A stretch of 64,000 nt of DNA from Fomitopsis serialis (lineage: Eukaryota > Basidiomycota > Agaricomycetes > Polyporales > Fomitopsidaceae): contig NW_025955014.1 of NCBI RefSeq assembly GCF_022376445.1, forward strand, positions 1-64,000, read 5' to 3'. Below are positions 22,394 through 33,382 of this stretch, in pieces; within the stretch, counting starts at the first letter, position 1; every line of letters starts with the position of its first letter. Made by a program: the position numbers and the translations under genes. The notes under the pieces were generated by a model. The model was not told the origin of the DNA, made no database searches, and saw only the letters and a program-made list of their open reading frames with translations.

Positions 22394-24062
22394 GGGCTCG
22401 CTATGTTGCGTCGGTCAAGGTGGCGAGAACGTCATGACAATGCCATTGTGCGAAGCACACCCCCAAGCATCGCTATGATCGGCCACTCGCGCCACTGGGA
22501 CAAAGCACGACCGCGGGCCACTCACATCACCATGCGCCGACCAAGGTGCGAACCGCGAGGGCCGAGCAAAGCGAGACAAAAACAATAGATAGAGACGTCT
22601 CGATACACGTGTACACATCGTGTTGTAAGGACGATGCCTGGGCGAGGTGTAAGGAGATGCAGGAGATCGTGGCGCTACAAGGACTGTGCGGGAGAGGGTG
22701 TTCGTTGAATGCTGAATGACATGGGTATGAACGAGCATCCATCGAGGGCGATAGACGAGGACTGAGGTATCGTCGAGGCCCAGGTGTCAAGTGTTATAAG
22801 GATCGGTATCGTGGAGGCTCAGGTGTCAAGTGTTCATGCGTTCCGACGTGCGTGGAAGCTGTACGGGTCCGTGAAGCTGCACTTGGAGAAGACCGCAAGC
22901 AACCTACTTACTTGGACAGGTGCGCGTTCGGGCAACTGCTTGCGCTCGGTTCGCAAGGAGTAGGGGGACGTGTACGGTGGTCTGGTAAAGAATGATGGGC
23001 TTCAGCAGGACGAGTCTGCCGGGGGAGGTGGGATCGACGTGCTGCGACCTGCGCTGCAGCATATGTGCTAGAAGGACACAGGTGAGTTGCTAAGGTATGA
23101 AATGCACGTCATGAAAACGCACCCATTGAAACTCCACAGGAGCATCTTCACATCCTTTGAAGGACTACACGGCCCGCAGAGCTGGTCTCGAGGATCTTCT
23201 CCGCCGCGGATCGTCAGGAAGCGCGCCTCCCTCAGACTTAGTTCCTCGCAAAGTTTGAATCGACTTCCTTGGGTTGCCGGACGGATGGGTGGGATTACGT
23301 GAGGTGCACTTGAGGTGCGCTCAACTGCTCATCGGGAACAGGAGCGACCTCCCCGAGCATCAACGCATGGTCAAGACCAACATGGACGCTCGGGTGCCCG
23401 ACAAGGAGCCACAACGGAGGAGGAGAGACAGAGGCGGCCGGGACCAAATTGAGCTAAGGTGAGAGGTGGGCACGGGAAGCTTAATGAGGAGGAGAGGAGC
23501 GTACAAGTCAAGTCCAAGTGACTTGCCAGCTATGGTAAACGCCCAGCGACTGGGCGACCTCAGCGCGTCGAGCGAGCGCTTCCTCTGCCACTACGCTGCC
23601 ATATCCCACTCCCAGCACTTCGGCATTCCCACTTCTCTCCCGCTCTGCTTCGCTCCTCTCTCGCTCGGACCTATAGAGGCTGGTTCTGCGGCACAGGAAG
23701 ATCCTGATCTTCCTGCGCGAACCTGGCCAGGGCGCAGTATATCTGCTGTCCGGCAGTCTCGCGCCCGTCCTTCGATCCTCAAGCTCAAAGCCTCAAAGCC
23801 TTGCTCACTCCCATACGCGTATCATCGTCGCGTCGACTCCGACTGAGCCCGAAACTTGTTTCATATCTCACGAACTTGCGATTGTACGTCTCAATGCCCT
23901 TGAATGCCACAACACGGTGCCAATCCTGTTGCAGTGCCTAACTCTCCCAACGTGCCGCCTGTACTCACGTAGGGCTACTATTGCGCCGCGTTCGAAGTCA
24001 GGTATGAGAGACAGTGCGCTTTCTGGGGTCCAATCGAGCTAACAGCGTCTGGCCCCAGAAAT
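22394..24062. other. no gene recognised; 5' region of the cargo genes
   Basis: No convincing exon. A direct repeat of roughly 35-40 bases (core CAGGTGTCAAGTGTT) occurs twice around 22,770-22,840. Near 23,500-23,850 the base composition is more coding-like, but no domain or consistent frame is seen. Confidence 0.4.
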
Positions 24063-25339
24063 ATGGCCGACGCGAACTTGCATCGCGTGGTACAGACTAC
24101 AGCTTTTGAGCTCAGTGCCACGCCCGGCTACAGTGGGTACAACCCGTGTTGTCGTCTTGATCAAGACTGACTCTGTTGGACTGCCGTAGAGTGGTATGGC
24201 GCGACAACCGCCTTCGACGTCAAGTGTGCCGCGGATGCCGAAGACCAGTGCAACATCTTCACCTCGCCCTTTCTCGACTGGGTCCCTCAATTCCCCGTAT
24301 CAGCGCGCAAGAGATTATAACGTACAGCGATGGGCTCTGGGGACCACAGGAGTACACGCGCTGGCCGCAGTTGTATAACGAGCGGTGTCTCCATCATGCC
24401 TGTATCCCTACTTCCGACGCCGAGTTCGCGCCCGGAGCACAGGTATACGAAGGCTTCGGGTACAGTCCCTGGGAAGAGTCTATTTCGTGCGGTGTTCCTG
24501 GCTTCGGGTTTCTGAAGCCCGAGGTCCTCAATGAGTTGTACTCCATCGCGACCGACGTTCTCCAGAGGTACGATGCCGCTGAGCGAAATACCATGAAGCG
24601 AGACGCCCTCCTGTTCAACCGGGAGTCCGGTATACACCACAGACTCGGCAAGATGTTATCTATCCTGCTGAGGAACGCTGTCGACCGCCTTCGAATGCTC
24701 CCGACCACCGAACAGCACGCCTTGGTAACGGGTCGCATGGCCCACCGCCTTATCCTGGAGTTGAGCGGGCTGACCGTCTTCTACAACGAAGTTGTTATTC
24801 GTATGGCTAGTCCGATTTCTCATCATCCTTGGGTTCTTCCAGTGCTCGGGGCGTTCGTGCGCACTGATGCTGCCGCCCAACTATTCTATCGCCTCGGCCT
24901 ACCCTTCTGGCACATCCGGCCGTGGTCGCGTGTTATGAAGATTGCACAGGTCGTCAGCCCGCGTCATTGGTCCAACATACTTAACGATACACCCGCTTGG
25001 CCGCGGGTCCCAAAATCATGGTACGACCCCGACGGCACTCACCAGGATCCCGGACGCTGGACGCACCCCTCTGTGGTGTTTGTATGTAACATGACGTGCT
25101 CTTCTGCGCTTCCTCATCTCCAGGCGGTGAGCCGAGCAGAGGGCGCGGAGGCCGAGGCCAAGCGATTCAAGGGGAACGATGCCGCTGTGCCGCTGCTGCC
25201 GCCGCCACAGAAACCCCACGCTGGGCGTAATGCCACTAAAAGGGGGAAGCGAGGTCGGAGCAAACGCGGGGGGCAAAATCGCAGAAGGAACACGCCGCGA
25301 CGACCTTCAAGCGCCCCCCGGAAGGTGTCGTCACGATGA
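24063..25339 (+). CDS. cargo ORF A: uncharacterised Agaricomycete family protein, N-terminal half
   Basis: Proposed start ATG 24063, first exon to 24136, 52-nt intron, second exon 24190-25339. The conserved-looking core includes LWGPQEYTRWPQLYNERCL, VYEGFGYSPWE, LTVFYNEVV and VLPVLGAFVRTDAAAQLFYR. It resembles a high-copy family of hypothetical basidiomycete proteins I remember, with no known function. The last 60 residues are strongly basic (KRGKRGRSKRGG), suggesting nucleic-acid binding or nuclear import. The stop TGA overlaps the next ATG as ATGA. Around 24,190-24,320 another frame (EWYGATTAFDVKC, SPFLDWVPQFPV) looks more protein-like than the continuing frame, so a frameshift near 24,320 is possible. 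Confidence 0.6.
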
Positions 25340-26307
25340 GTCCGAATTGGCGAGCCGCTCTGTCGAGTGCACCACCTCTGGCCTTTCCACCGCCGGTCGC
25401 CTTAGAGTATTATTACCCTCCTCCGTTCCTCATCCTCGAGGCCCAGAACCACAAAACGCGCTACCTGCACAACTTCGTCCGCATTCGCAAGTTCTGCAGA
25501 CTCCGACTGGTCGACTCTCGTATCAACGGAGCCCCTTTGCGCATCGCCGACTGGCGACATGCGTTGTTTGGGGACTATCGCGTGGACGATGACGACCGGG
25601 TGAGCGCAATCCATGGCGAGCCAGCGGACACAGGCGAAGTGGGAGAAGTGGAGGAAGGGAACATCGTGGAGGAAAACCAAGCAGGTGGTGTAGTGCCCCA
25701 GAAGAGACAGGAGACCATCCGATTGGAACGACGACAGGGGGTCCGCGGCCTGTTCGCCCAAGGGGGGTCCCTGCTGTCATATCGCGAGAGCGAGGCGACC
25801 AGCTATCGTGGCCTGGAGGTGTCCGTCGATGTAGCCCGTAGCGACCCTTCCTTGCTCAACCTCGTCGTATGGGAGCTATTCGAAACCAACTGGCGATGTG
25901 AGCTTCGCGCGCTCGATACTCGCCTCGTCGACCTCACTGGCGACTCATTCCGCCATTGGGAGCGAGAACAGCAGTTGGCCAACGTCTGGCGGGGTTCTGC
26001 CCTTCAGTCTGCGTTGTCCGTTGTTGATGTTGGCTCACCATTTTTCTGCTGGACTCCGGCTGGTCAAGAAGGTTGGAAGGCACGTCGTGCGAACCTGCAG
26101 GCCTTCCTGTACGTCCTGAGTGCATGGCCGGATTTTCCAGAGTCGCTGCGCGTGAACACGACAACGACAGCAGAGTGCGACGACGAGGAGACCTTCAACA
26201 ACGTCGAGGAGCGTGCCATTCAATTCTACGTCCACACTTTCACGAAGCAATATCATCGTCTCCCCTCCCCGCCTGTGCAATATGTCTCTCCGTCAGTCTC
26301 TGTGTAG
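25336..26307 (+). CDS. cargo ORF B: uncharacterised protein, 323 aa, overlapping ORF A by 4 nt
   Basis: Starts at ATG 25336, sharing ATGA with the ORF A stop, in the -1 frame. Blocks YYYPPPFLILEAQNHKTRYL, HNFVRIRKFCRLRLVD, IADWRHALFGDY, WELFETNWRCELRALD and FYVHTFTKQYHRLPSPPVQY match, as I remember it, the second half of the same high-copy basidiomycete family, so A and B may be one protein split by a frameshift or a true overlapping pair. No catalytic motif is recognised. Same strand as cargo C and D. Confidence 0.65.
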   Translation: MSPNWRAALSSAPPLAFPPPVALEYYYPPPFLILEAQNHKTRYLHNFVRIRKFCRLRLVDSRINGAPLRIADWRHALFGDYRVDDDDRVSAIHGEPADTGEVGEVEEGNIVEENQAGGVVPQKRQETIRLERRQGVRGLFAQGGSLLSYRESEATSYRGLEVSVDVARSDPSLLNLVVWELFETNWRCELRALDTRLVDLTGDSFRHWEREQQLANVWRGSALQSALSVVDVGSPFFCWTPAGQEGWKARRANLQAFLYVLSAWPDFPESLRVNTTTTAECDDEETFNNVEERAIQFYVHTFTKQYHRLPSPPVQYVSPSVSV

Positions 26308-26601
26308 CATAGTCCCGTCTTAGCCGTGTAGCTGGTGGACAATTTCAATATACTCTTTGCGTTCGGAAGACGTTGTGGCTGGTATGCCTCAATGTGTGGC
26401 GCGATGTGATCAACGCTTTGACCATCGCTATCTCGCTAAGTCGCTTTGTCGTTCATGTTGTGTGGCTTACACCCTGTTTGGCTTAGATCCGAGCCCGGTG
26501 GTCAGTCTGGCACGCCTCATAAATTGTGGCGGCATGAGCCCTGTTCGCTTGCAATTCCACCTCTCCTTCAGCTCCCTTTGGCTACCACTGTCGTCCTTGT
26601 G

Positions 26602-28805
26602 ATGTCGCAGGCAGACGCCGCCCCGGCGTGTCGGAACTGTGTCATCCACCCTCCGGACAATATCAACCAACATACGTGGCTGGTCAACGAGACCCTCAAA
26701 GCTTGGAAGGATGCTGGCCCAAAACAGAGCTTCAAACAGATGGCGACCGACGTTGCGACTGCGTTTGAGGCGCAGTTCGACATCAATGTACGTGGCCTCG
26801 TCCTCAAGAAGGGAAGGTTGCGTTTGGAGAACGATGAGGAGTACACGAAACGAGCTACCGGACGACTCAAGGTATGTCTCACTCTTCCGACACCCAGGAT
26901 GGCAGTGAAGATGTCTCGTTAGAGCATTAAGAAGTGGATAGAGAATAACAAGCCTTGGTTCGACAAGCGGAAGTCCGGACCTCTCGACCTCCTCCCTATC
27001 CCTCTTCCTCAGCCTGTCAAGCCTCAGGCAGCGCGGCAAAACGCGAAGAGTGCTCGCGGCCTCTTCATTCACGACTACCCCCACTTCGGGACCCAAGCCA
27101 AAGCCGAGGCCAGGCAGGCGGGCCTGTCTTTCGGCGAGCAGACCACGACATCTAACCTCGCCATCACGCGTGCAATTGAGCGCATGAAGGCAGAGGAACC
27201 GGATAAATGGGCACACTACGAGGTACTCGCTGCTCAATCGAAGGCAGAGGCTGATGCAGCCAATGCAGCAATGGATGCTGCAGCGCAGCTGGAGTCGGAC
27301 GCGGACGACAGCGATGATGACGATCTGAGCAAGGTCGAGACCCTGGACCAGTAAGTCGCGACTCTAAGGTGGCTTCGGTGAACTGAATCTTCACGTCTGC
27401 AGACGTCAAGCGCGTCTGCGATATACCGCGCGAGTGGCCGTAGACAAATGGTCTGAGGAGACGGAGACAGAGATCTTCATGTATATCGGATGGATGGATT
27501 CCGGTGGACGACCACGCAGAACTTTGTAAGTGCCCTCAACATCCCTAACACTACTGCACTCATTTGTATTTATAAAGGGTGAGCGCGGGAATTGCAGGCA
27601 CAGATCGGCTAGTCAACCATCTGAAGAGCGTGGAGAATGGGGTGCACGTCAACGCACTCGATGAATACGTCCTGGAGACCCGACGACCGACAATGGACCC
27701 AGCGACTACAGACCTCGCCACCGCGCAACCCGCTGCTTCAGGGAGCACAGTCCCCCCATTGATCGAGCCTTCCGAGGCCCCGGCTGACGATGTCCCACAT
27801 TCGCAAGCACTTGCGAGTGTACAGGATCACGCGTCCGGCGTCGAAGCCGTCCCAGCCATTGCCGCCCCCGAGGCGAATATCTCAGAGGCGTCTGAGCTTG
27901 ACGCTGTCCCAGCTAGTGTCGCTCCCGAAGTGGCGAATTCGACTGCAAGTACCCCTGCTGACGCCTCCGAGCTTGACGCTGTGCCGGCTATCGCCGCTGC
28001 CGATGTGGCGCACTCGAACGACGTGAATCATGTCGGCGCTGAGCGTGATGTACAGGCACCTGCCCGCCTGCCCGATGAAGTGGCCAACGTGCAGCCCGCC
28101 TCCGTTGCGCCTGCGACTGAACCCGACCCGTCGAACGAGGTGCATCGTATTTCCGCCGAGCTTGCGCAGGAGGAATCAATTCCCGACGCTATACGCGAGC
28201 CCTCGCACCCAGATGGCGTACGCCAGGGCGGTCACGAGGCGAATGCAGAGGATCGTACTCGCCAGTCGACTCTCAACATGGACAATCCCTCCATCGCTCC
28301 GCAGTCGCCGCAGCACTCCAGTCTCGTCAACGCGCAGGGCCACATGCCGGAAACCGCGGTCGAGACGAGCCGGAGTGAACGCAACGCTGCGGATGCAGCG
28401 ACCAATGGCGAGGGCGCTGAAGAGAGCTCAGGCGTCAATGAAGGCAGCCGTGAACCCGCTCAGGATACACAAGCTGGTGCTGGTGACGCACACGAGGAGC
28501 CAGACGTCGGTGACGGAGACGCCTTGAGTAGCATCAATGCTCGGAAGAAGACCTCTGGCCGCAATTCAAGCCGGAAGAAACCCGGCCGGGCCCGCAAGTC
28601 TGCGGCGCCAGAAGGAGCGACAACGGCAGGAACCAAGAGGAAGACACGCGATACAGAGGAACCGCCACTCCCCGAGCCTTCGACGACGGGTTCCAGTCGT
28701 TCAAAGCGGGCAAGGTCAGTGATGTTCCTTGTCTGTCAAAGTATTGCTAACACAGTCTGCAGGACCGTGACGAACTATGCTGACCTGAATCGCAAAGGTA
28801 AGTAG
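26602..28805 (+). CDS. cargo C: hypothetical nuclear-type protein, 5 exons, 666 aa
   Basis: Exons 26602-26871, 26923-27350, 27403-27525, 27578-28714, 28763-28805; phases match and the frame is intact. The N-terminal 220 residues look globular (SFKQMATDVATAFEAQF, KSIKKWIENNKPWFDKRKSG, GLFIHDYPHFGTQAKAEARQ), followed by an Ala/Asp-rich stretch, a short conserved-looking exon (WSEETETEIFMYIGWMDSGG) and a long disordered region with the repeated word SELDAVPA. The C-terminus is basic (RKKPGRARKS, KRKTRD), like a nuclear localisation signal. No known domain. Its position between other plus-strand ORFs suggests co-mobile cargo. Confidence 0.7.
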
Positions 28806-29154
28806 GTAGCTCGAGGAAGGGACTTTGTGCTGCGGTGTCGTGCATGTAATGTTGCGTAGATAGTTTTGGGTTCGTACCGATGCCACTTATTGCCGCATGC
28901 CACGACATGGAGATGTATAGGCTCTCTTGAACTTGCTAAGACTTTAACCCGGCCCAACGTAGCCGAGTGGCCAAGAGCAGTCATTGTAGCCTCCGCTTTG
29001 TCCATGGACCACGCTTTGACCCCTGCTTCGCTCATCACGCCACCGATCGCTGTTCCTGGCCACTCGGATTATGAACAATAGCGCAAGGACTGTATAAAGG
29101 TGCGCATGGCCCCGCTTCACGCGAGTCTTGTCTACCTTTTAAGCCCCGCCTCTC
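28806..29154. other. intergenic between cargo C and D
   Basis: Promoter region of cargo D. An A-box-like TAGCCGAGTGGCC at 28,972 is matched by an inverted GGCCACTCGG at 29,057, but no B-box or tRNA fold was found. Confidence 0.4.
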
Positions 29155-31254
29155 ATGTCATCCCCCCTGCGCCGCAATGAGGGTGCCTCGTCAAGGATAG
29201 GCAGGATGAACACTTTGTTCTCTCCTGGCACACCATCCAAGACCAAGGACACGAACGATCCCGTTCTTGCGCCGTTCAAGGAGTTCGTTCGCCAGCTATG
29301 CCGCGATGAAGACACACTGGAGTGTGACCATCATCCAGCGAAGCAGCTACAATATCTCACCGACGACGAGAACGTGGGGCGCATTTACACAAGGGCAAGT
29401 CACTTCAATCCTTCTCTTCGACGCGATGTTGACTGGTGAAGCAGTGTGCGCAGTGTGGTACCCCGAACAGGCCAAAGTTCCGCTACCTCAGTGGCCGTCT
29501 TGGCCCCGGCGAGCACAAGCTGATCAAGCGCATGCGTGACGTGCTTACCCGCCTGAAAGAGGTGGATAAAGCTCTTGACAGAGCGCGGAACCGACCTGAC
29601 CGTATCGGGGAAGAGAAGCATGCGGGGAAAGAAAACCTCACTGGCCAGAAAGCGGCACTGGACGGCGAACGGACACAGCTGGAGGAGGAAAGCCGGCTAT
29701 TCCGTCAGCAACGGGACGGACCCTCGCAGGCGGCATCACCCACATACAATGCGCCACTCCGACAGCTGCCAAACAGTGTCGCCGCCTCATCCTCCCGGAC
29801 GCCAAACAACGTCGCCGCCTCATCCTCTCGGACGCCAAACGGCGCCCTGGGGACAGCAGCGCGTGCAAAGCCATACGACTCTGACAAGTCCGACGACTCT
29901 CAACAGTATTGGAATGAGTTGGGCCATCGGTTGCCCAGCCTTCTGTCCAGTATTCCACCTGAACGTGATCCCCCTTCAGGGCACGAACTGCCATCGTCGT
30001 CGCCTGCACCGTCGTCGTCACCGCTCCGACAATCCTCTCTGGCCCCCCGACGGTTAGCGCATTATTCACGCGCTGCACGCGGCAACTTTGTGAGTACTCA
30101 GTGTTCTTCGGGCTCTCGGTGTATGCTGACAGAAGGTATTGAATTATAGCCCGTTCGTGGCGCTCGCGGCACACCCAGGGGCCACAGGAACCCCCCCGAG
30201 GTTATCGACCTTACTTTGGATGGAAAGGACGTCGACGCGCGTGGTACCAAGCGACGCCGGGCGCAGCTAGATGACTCAGACGTGATCGACCTGACCGAGG
30301 ATGCACCGGAGCATCCTGGGGCGCCTTCCCAGGTCTCGCAAAGCGCACGGTCTGCTGCTGCGTCGTCGTGGTCGCGGGCGGCCACAGGCGGGCCGTCAGC
30401 GTCGAATGCGAGTCCACGTGTGGACAAGCCCGTTATTTTGACTGCGAGGGACCACACCGCGCGTGGTATCAAGCGACGCCGAATCCACCTAGACGACTCG
30501 GACGTGATCGACCTGACCGAGGATGCGACGGAGGATCGTGGCGCGCCTTCCAAGGTCTCGCAAAGCGCGCGATCTGCTGCTGTGTCGTCGTCCTCGGGTG
30601 TGGCTACAGGCGTGCCGTCAGCGTCGAGTGCAAGTTCTCAGGTGGACAAATCCATCGGCACGTCGTCGAAGCATGACGCTTCCGAGGCGCCTGAGTCGTC
30701 AGACGTGTCGCGCGAGAACTCTCCCGAAAGCCAAGGCCAGGAGGAATTCATCCATGTATGGGGATACACCGAGGTACGTGTACTGATCTTTTCGTGTTCC
30801 CTGGACTTACAATAGGTCGTCCAGGACGGGGTGCTACCTTCCGACGAGTACTTCAACAAATACTCGCGAGACTCGTTCACTTGTATCTTTACAGAGTGGG
30901 GGCTCGAACTCACTGACGCCATCGCAGTGTGGTTGAGTCCCCGACAGCGGTGGTGGTTCACGCATGTCGAGAGCCTCGTCAATGTTCCGTTCTGTCTGCG
31001 GGGCGGGGACTACGTCGTGTGGGTCAAGTGGGGAGTGCGGGATCTACTTGGGGTCGATACCATATCAAGTATGTCCTCAATGGATGTTCGAACAAACACA
31101 ATTCACTGACTATTTTGTAGACGAGGATATCGTAGACGGTCCACTGGAGTGGCCGGATCTCGAGAGTGTCTGGGATAAGCGGCACTCTTTGATCCACAAA
31201 TACAACATTGGCCGTCGTGCTTGGGAAGAAGAACGACGCCGACAAGGTAAATGA
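29155..31254 (+). CDS. cargo D: protein with three SUMO-interacting motifs, 5 exons, 631 aa
   Basis: Exons 29155-29394, 29445-30089, 30150-30773, 30816-31068, 31121-31254; the frame is intact. The first intron starts GCAAGT, a GC-AG intron. Exon 2 opens with CAQCGTPNRPKF, a possible half zinc ribbon, then a charged helical stretch. Exon 3 holds three textbook SIMs, EVIDLTLDG, DVIDLTEDA and DVIDLTEDA, the last two inside a 75-residue duplication (LDDSDVIDLTED...VSQSARSAA). The C-terminal 150 residues look globular (FIHVWGYTE, WGLELTDAIAVWLSPRQRWW, DYVVWVKWG). The SIMs suggest binding to SUMOylated chromatin or poly-SUMO; the fold of the C-terminal part is unknown to me. Confidence 0.75.
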
Positions 31255-31382
31255 TGCGCTCGCTGTTGTGGATCATCAACTTGTACTTGTAGTGTTCTCG
31301 GAGCCTGGCAGCTTCTGTTTCTTTGTTTTTGATCTTCCCTATTCTCTTACTGTTCTCTATCTCTTGTCTGTAGTTCAGTTCA
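31255..31382. other. 3' end region of cargo D
   Basis: Short AT-rich spacer leading into the AAGTCA array. Confidence 0.4.
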
Positions 31383-31780
31383 ATAAGTCGGTCGTCATTA
31401 GTAGTCGCGTCTAATAAGTCAGTCGTTGAAGTCATGTCTAATAGGTCGGTCGAAGTCATGTCTAATGGGTCAGCTAGAAAAGTCTTCTGCTTTAGTCTTA
31501 ACATATAGTTTGGTTGTTGTGGTCGCAATGCATAACTTATATATCAATCGTGAAAAGTCGGCCTTGCCTAAGTCCCCGAAAGAGTCAGCCAAACTAGGTG
31601 GTGTTGTAAAGGTCATTCCAATAAGTTGGGACATGAATGTCAACATGTTACTAGTCACTGTCTACAAGTCAATCTATAAGTCACCATGTGCCTTTAGTTA
31701 CACATACATCAGTTCAAGAAGTCACATATAACTCAGCCTGTAACTAGTTGGGCCTGACATCAAAGTCAGTCGTAACTAGT
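31383..31780 (+). repeat. AAGTCA subterminal repeat array and right end (candidate TIR)
   Basis: Many copies of AAGTC(A/G/T), e.g. near 31,386, 31,417, 31,429, 31,452, 31,662 and 31,678, immediately after the cargo genes, in the same orientation as the left array. The outermost 70 bases match the left end in inverted orientation. The terminus may read ...TAACTAGTG, which would be a CACTA-type end. Confidence 0.65.
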
Positions 31781-33382
31781 GTGTTGACTGAAGTGGCTCG
31801 TAGAACAGGCCTATAATCACAGTTCCAGTAGAAATTTTTCGACGAAGGAGTGAGCGACTGTAAAATTTACAACTGGGTTGAACAGCCCGAAAGGTCTTCG
31901 CACGAAGGGCAACAAACCTCAATCAATGTTGGAGAGACAATTCTGGGAGAGTGCAGGAACGACGAAGCAATGAGAGGAGGTGGCTTGCCGACTGAATGGC
32001 AAGGGTGTGAGCAGACGAAAAGAACGACGAGAGTATAGTGGGGAAAGAGCGAGTGGGCACCGTCAGAAGGTGAGGCCAAAACCGAACTTGCCCTCTATGG
32101 CAAGTCTGGCATAGGCCATGGCGACTCGGCCTATGGCAGACCTCGCTATGCATCGGGTTCTGCTCTCATATTGTACTGTATTCCTGCTGTCTTCAATTCG
32201 ATTCGGGCACAGGTATATGGCAGCAGTACGAGCAGCAGTCGCCACCCTTCTATCCAAAGACTGACATCGTGAGATCCAGCTCGACGAGCATCTCCATCGG
32301 GCTACTGCGATTCAAAACCTCCTGGAAGACGATGCGACAAGGTCAGCAAATAAGTACGACAAGTTATATACAGAGATGTACTTACAGGGATTACTTCGGC
32401 ATGCAATCCAGGTCGGGGAGATACAGACTCTCACCACGAGCCTGTGAGTAGTTCTGCTGGCTTCGGCCAGCACAACCAATCCTCGATGGACAGGGTCAGC
32501 ATAAATAATTTCATTCGGCATTTGCTCACAGATGACTGCTCAGGATTGAGCGATTACGATTGGCTTCTTCACACCACGATGGATATTACCATTTTGAAGC
32601 GAAGAAGCCAGCCATATCGAGCTGTGAGGCTATTGTAGCAGCATGTACAGTGGAACATCAATTACCATCGGGAGGAACGACAGCCTAGAACAGTCAGAGT
32701 CGACACGGAAGTCACAACATCGCTCAAAACACACCTTGGAGGTACTTGAAAGTGTGAGTGACTTGCCTCCCCTTATTCCGAGCCCCAGACATCCGAGCCA
32801 TTCACACAGCCTTGAAGCTGTTCTGCTCGTCAAACCAAGGATTGGCAACCGACCAGCGACAGCCAGAGCCTGGGGGGATCCTGGGAGGTGCTATCAGTGA
32901 GCCACATCAATGACTCGGTGCGAAGAAGCAGTGGCAGTGCGGCTCGGGATCATCCGCACGAAAGAAGCACGAACTCTCACCGCATGTACGACTCGGATCC
33001 ACTGATCTTGGGTGTAGCATTGCTGAGTGTCTGTGGGAACATTTACTGCTGTATACAGGGGATGGTCGTCTTCGCTATCCGAGCGGGCGTAGCGGAGCCC
33101 GTTGACTCGGTGCGAGTGCGGCGCCTCCGAGTCGGAGGCTATGACTCGGTCACTCAGATGTACGTCAAACTTTGGACTCCGAGTCGCTCGTGATCTACCG
33201 CCCTGACACTGGCACAGATTGGGTGCAGCGCGACTGCGGTACCACTCGTCACAAAATACAGTCGTTATTGTCGTACTAGTAGGCTCGTAGTAGTAACGAA
33301 ATGCCAGCCAGTCGTCACCCGGAGAGAATGAGTTTCGCATGGACTATGTACAGTACAGATAATGCAATCAATAGCCCGACTG
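31781..33382. other. no gene recognised
   Basis: Lies between the KDZ right end and the integrase stop. Introns with good signals can be drawn on the plus strand (32,341-32,386 and 32,445-32,530), but the exons between them are short and match nothing I know. Confidence 0.4.

Larger units (their letters stand above)
15281..31780. mobile_element. candidate composite KDZ transposon (about 16.5 kb) with cargo genes
   Basis: Inference from architecture. The left end (15281 onward: ACTAGTTATACG, then ATGTCA, AACTAG, TGTGACTT) and the reverse complement of the right end (from 31780: ACTAGTTACGAC, then ATGTCA, AACTAG, TGTGACTT) share the same words in the same order, like imperfect terminal inverted repeats. 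Arrays of AAGTCA-type motifs lie just inside both ends. Inside are the KDZ transposase (minus), four cargo ORFs (plus) and a foldback palindrome. I could not find a convincing target-site duplication. Confidence 0.55.

Noticed and set aside
28972..29070. tRNA gene candidate (TAGCCGAGTGGCC resembles a Leu/Ser A-box)
   Set aside because: No B-box, no acceptor stem; the match is better explained by an inverted GGCCACTCGG copy.
32257..32638. Small plus-strand gene with two good-looking introns
   Set aside because: Exons are very short, no clear start, and the predicted peptide matches nothing I know; kept only as a remark.
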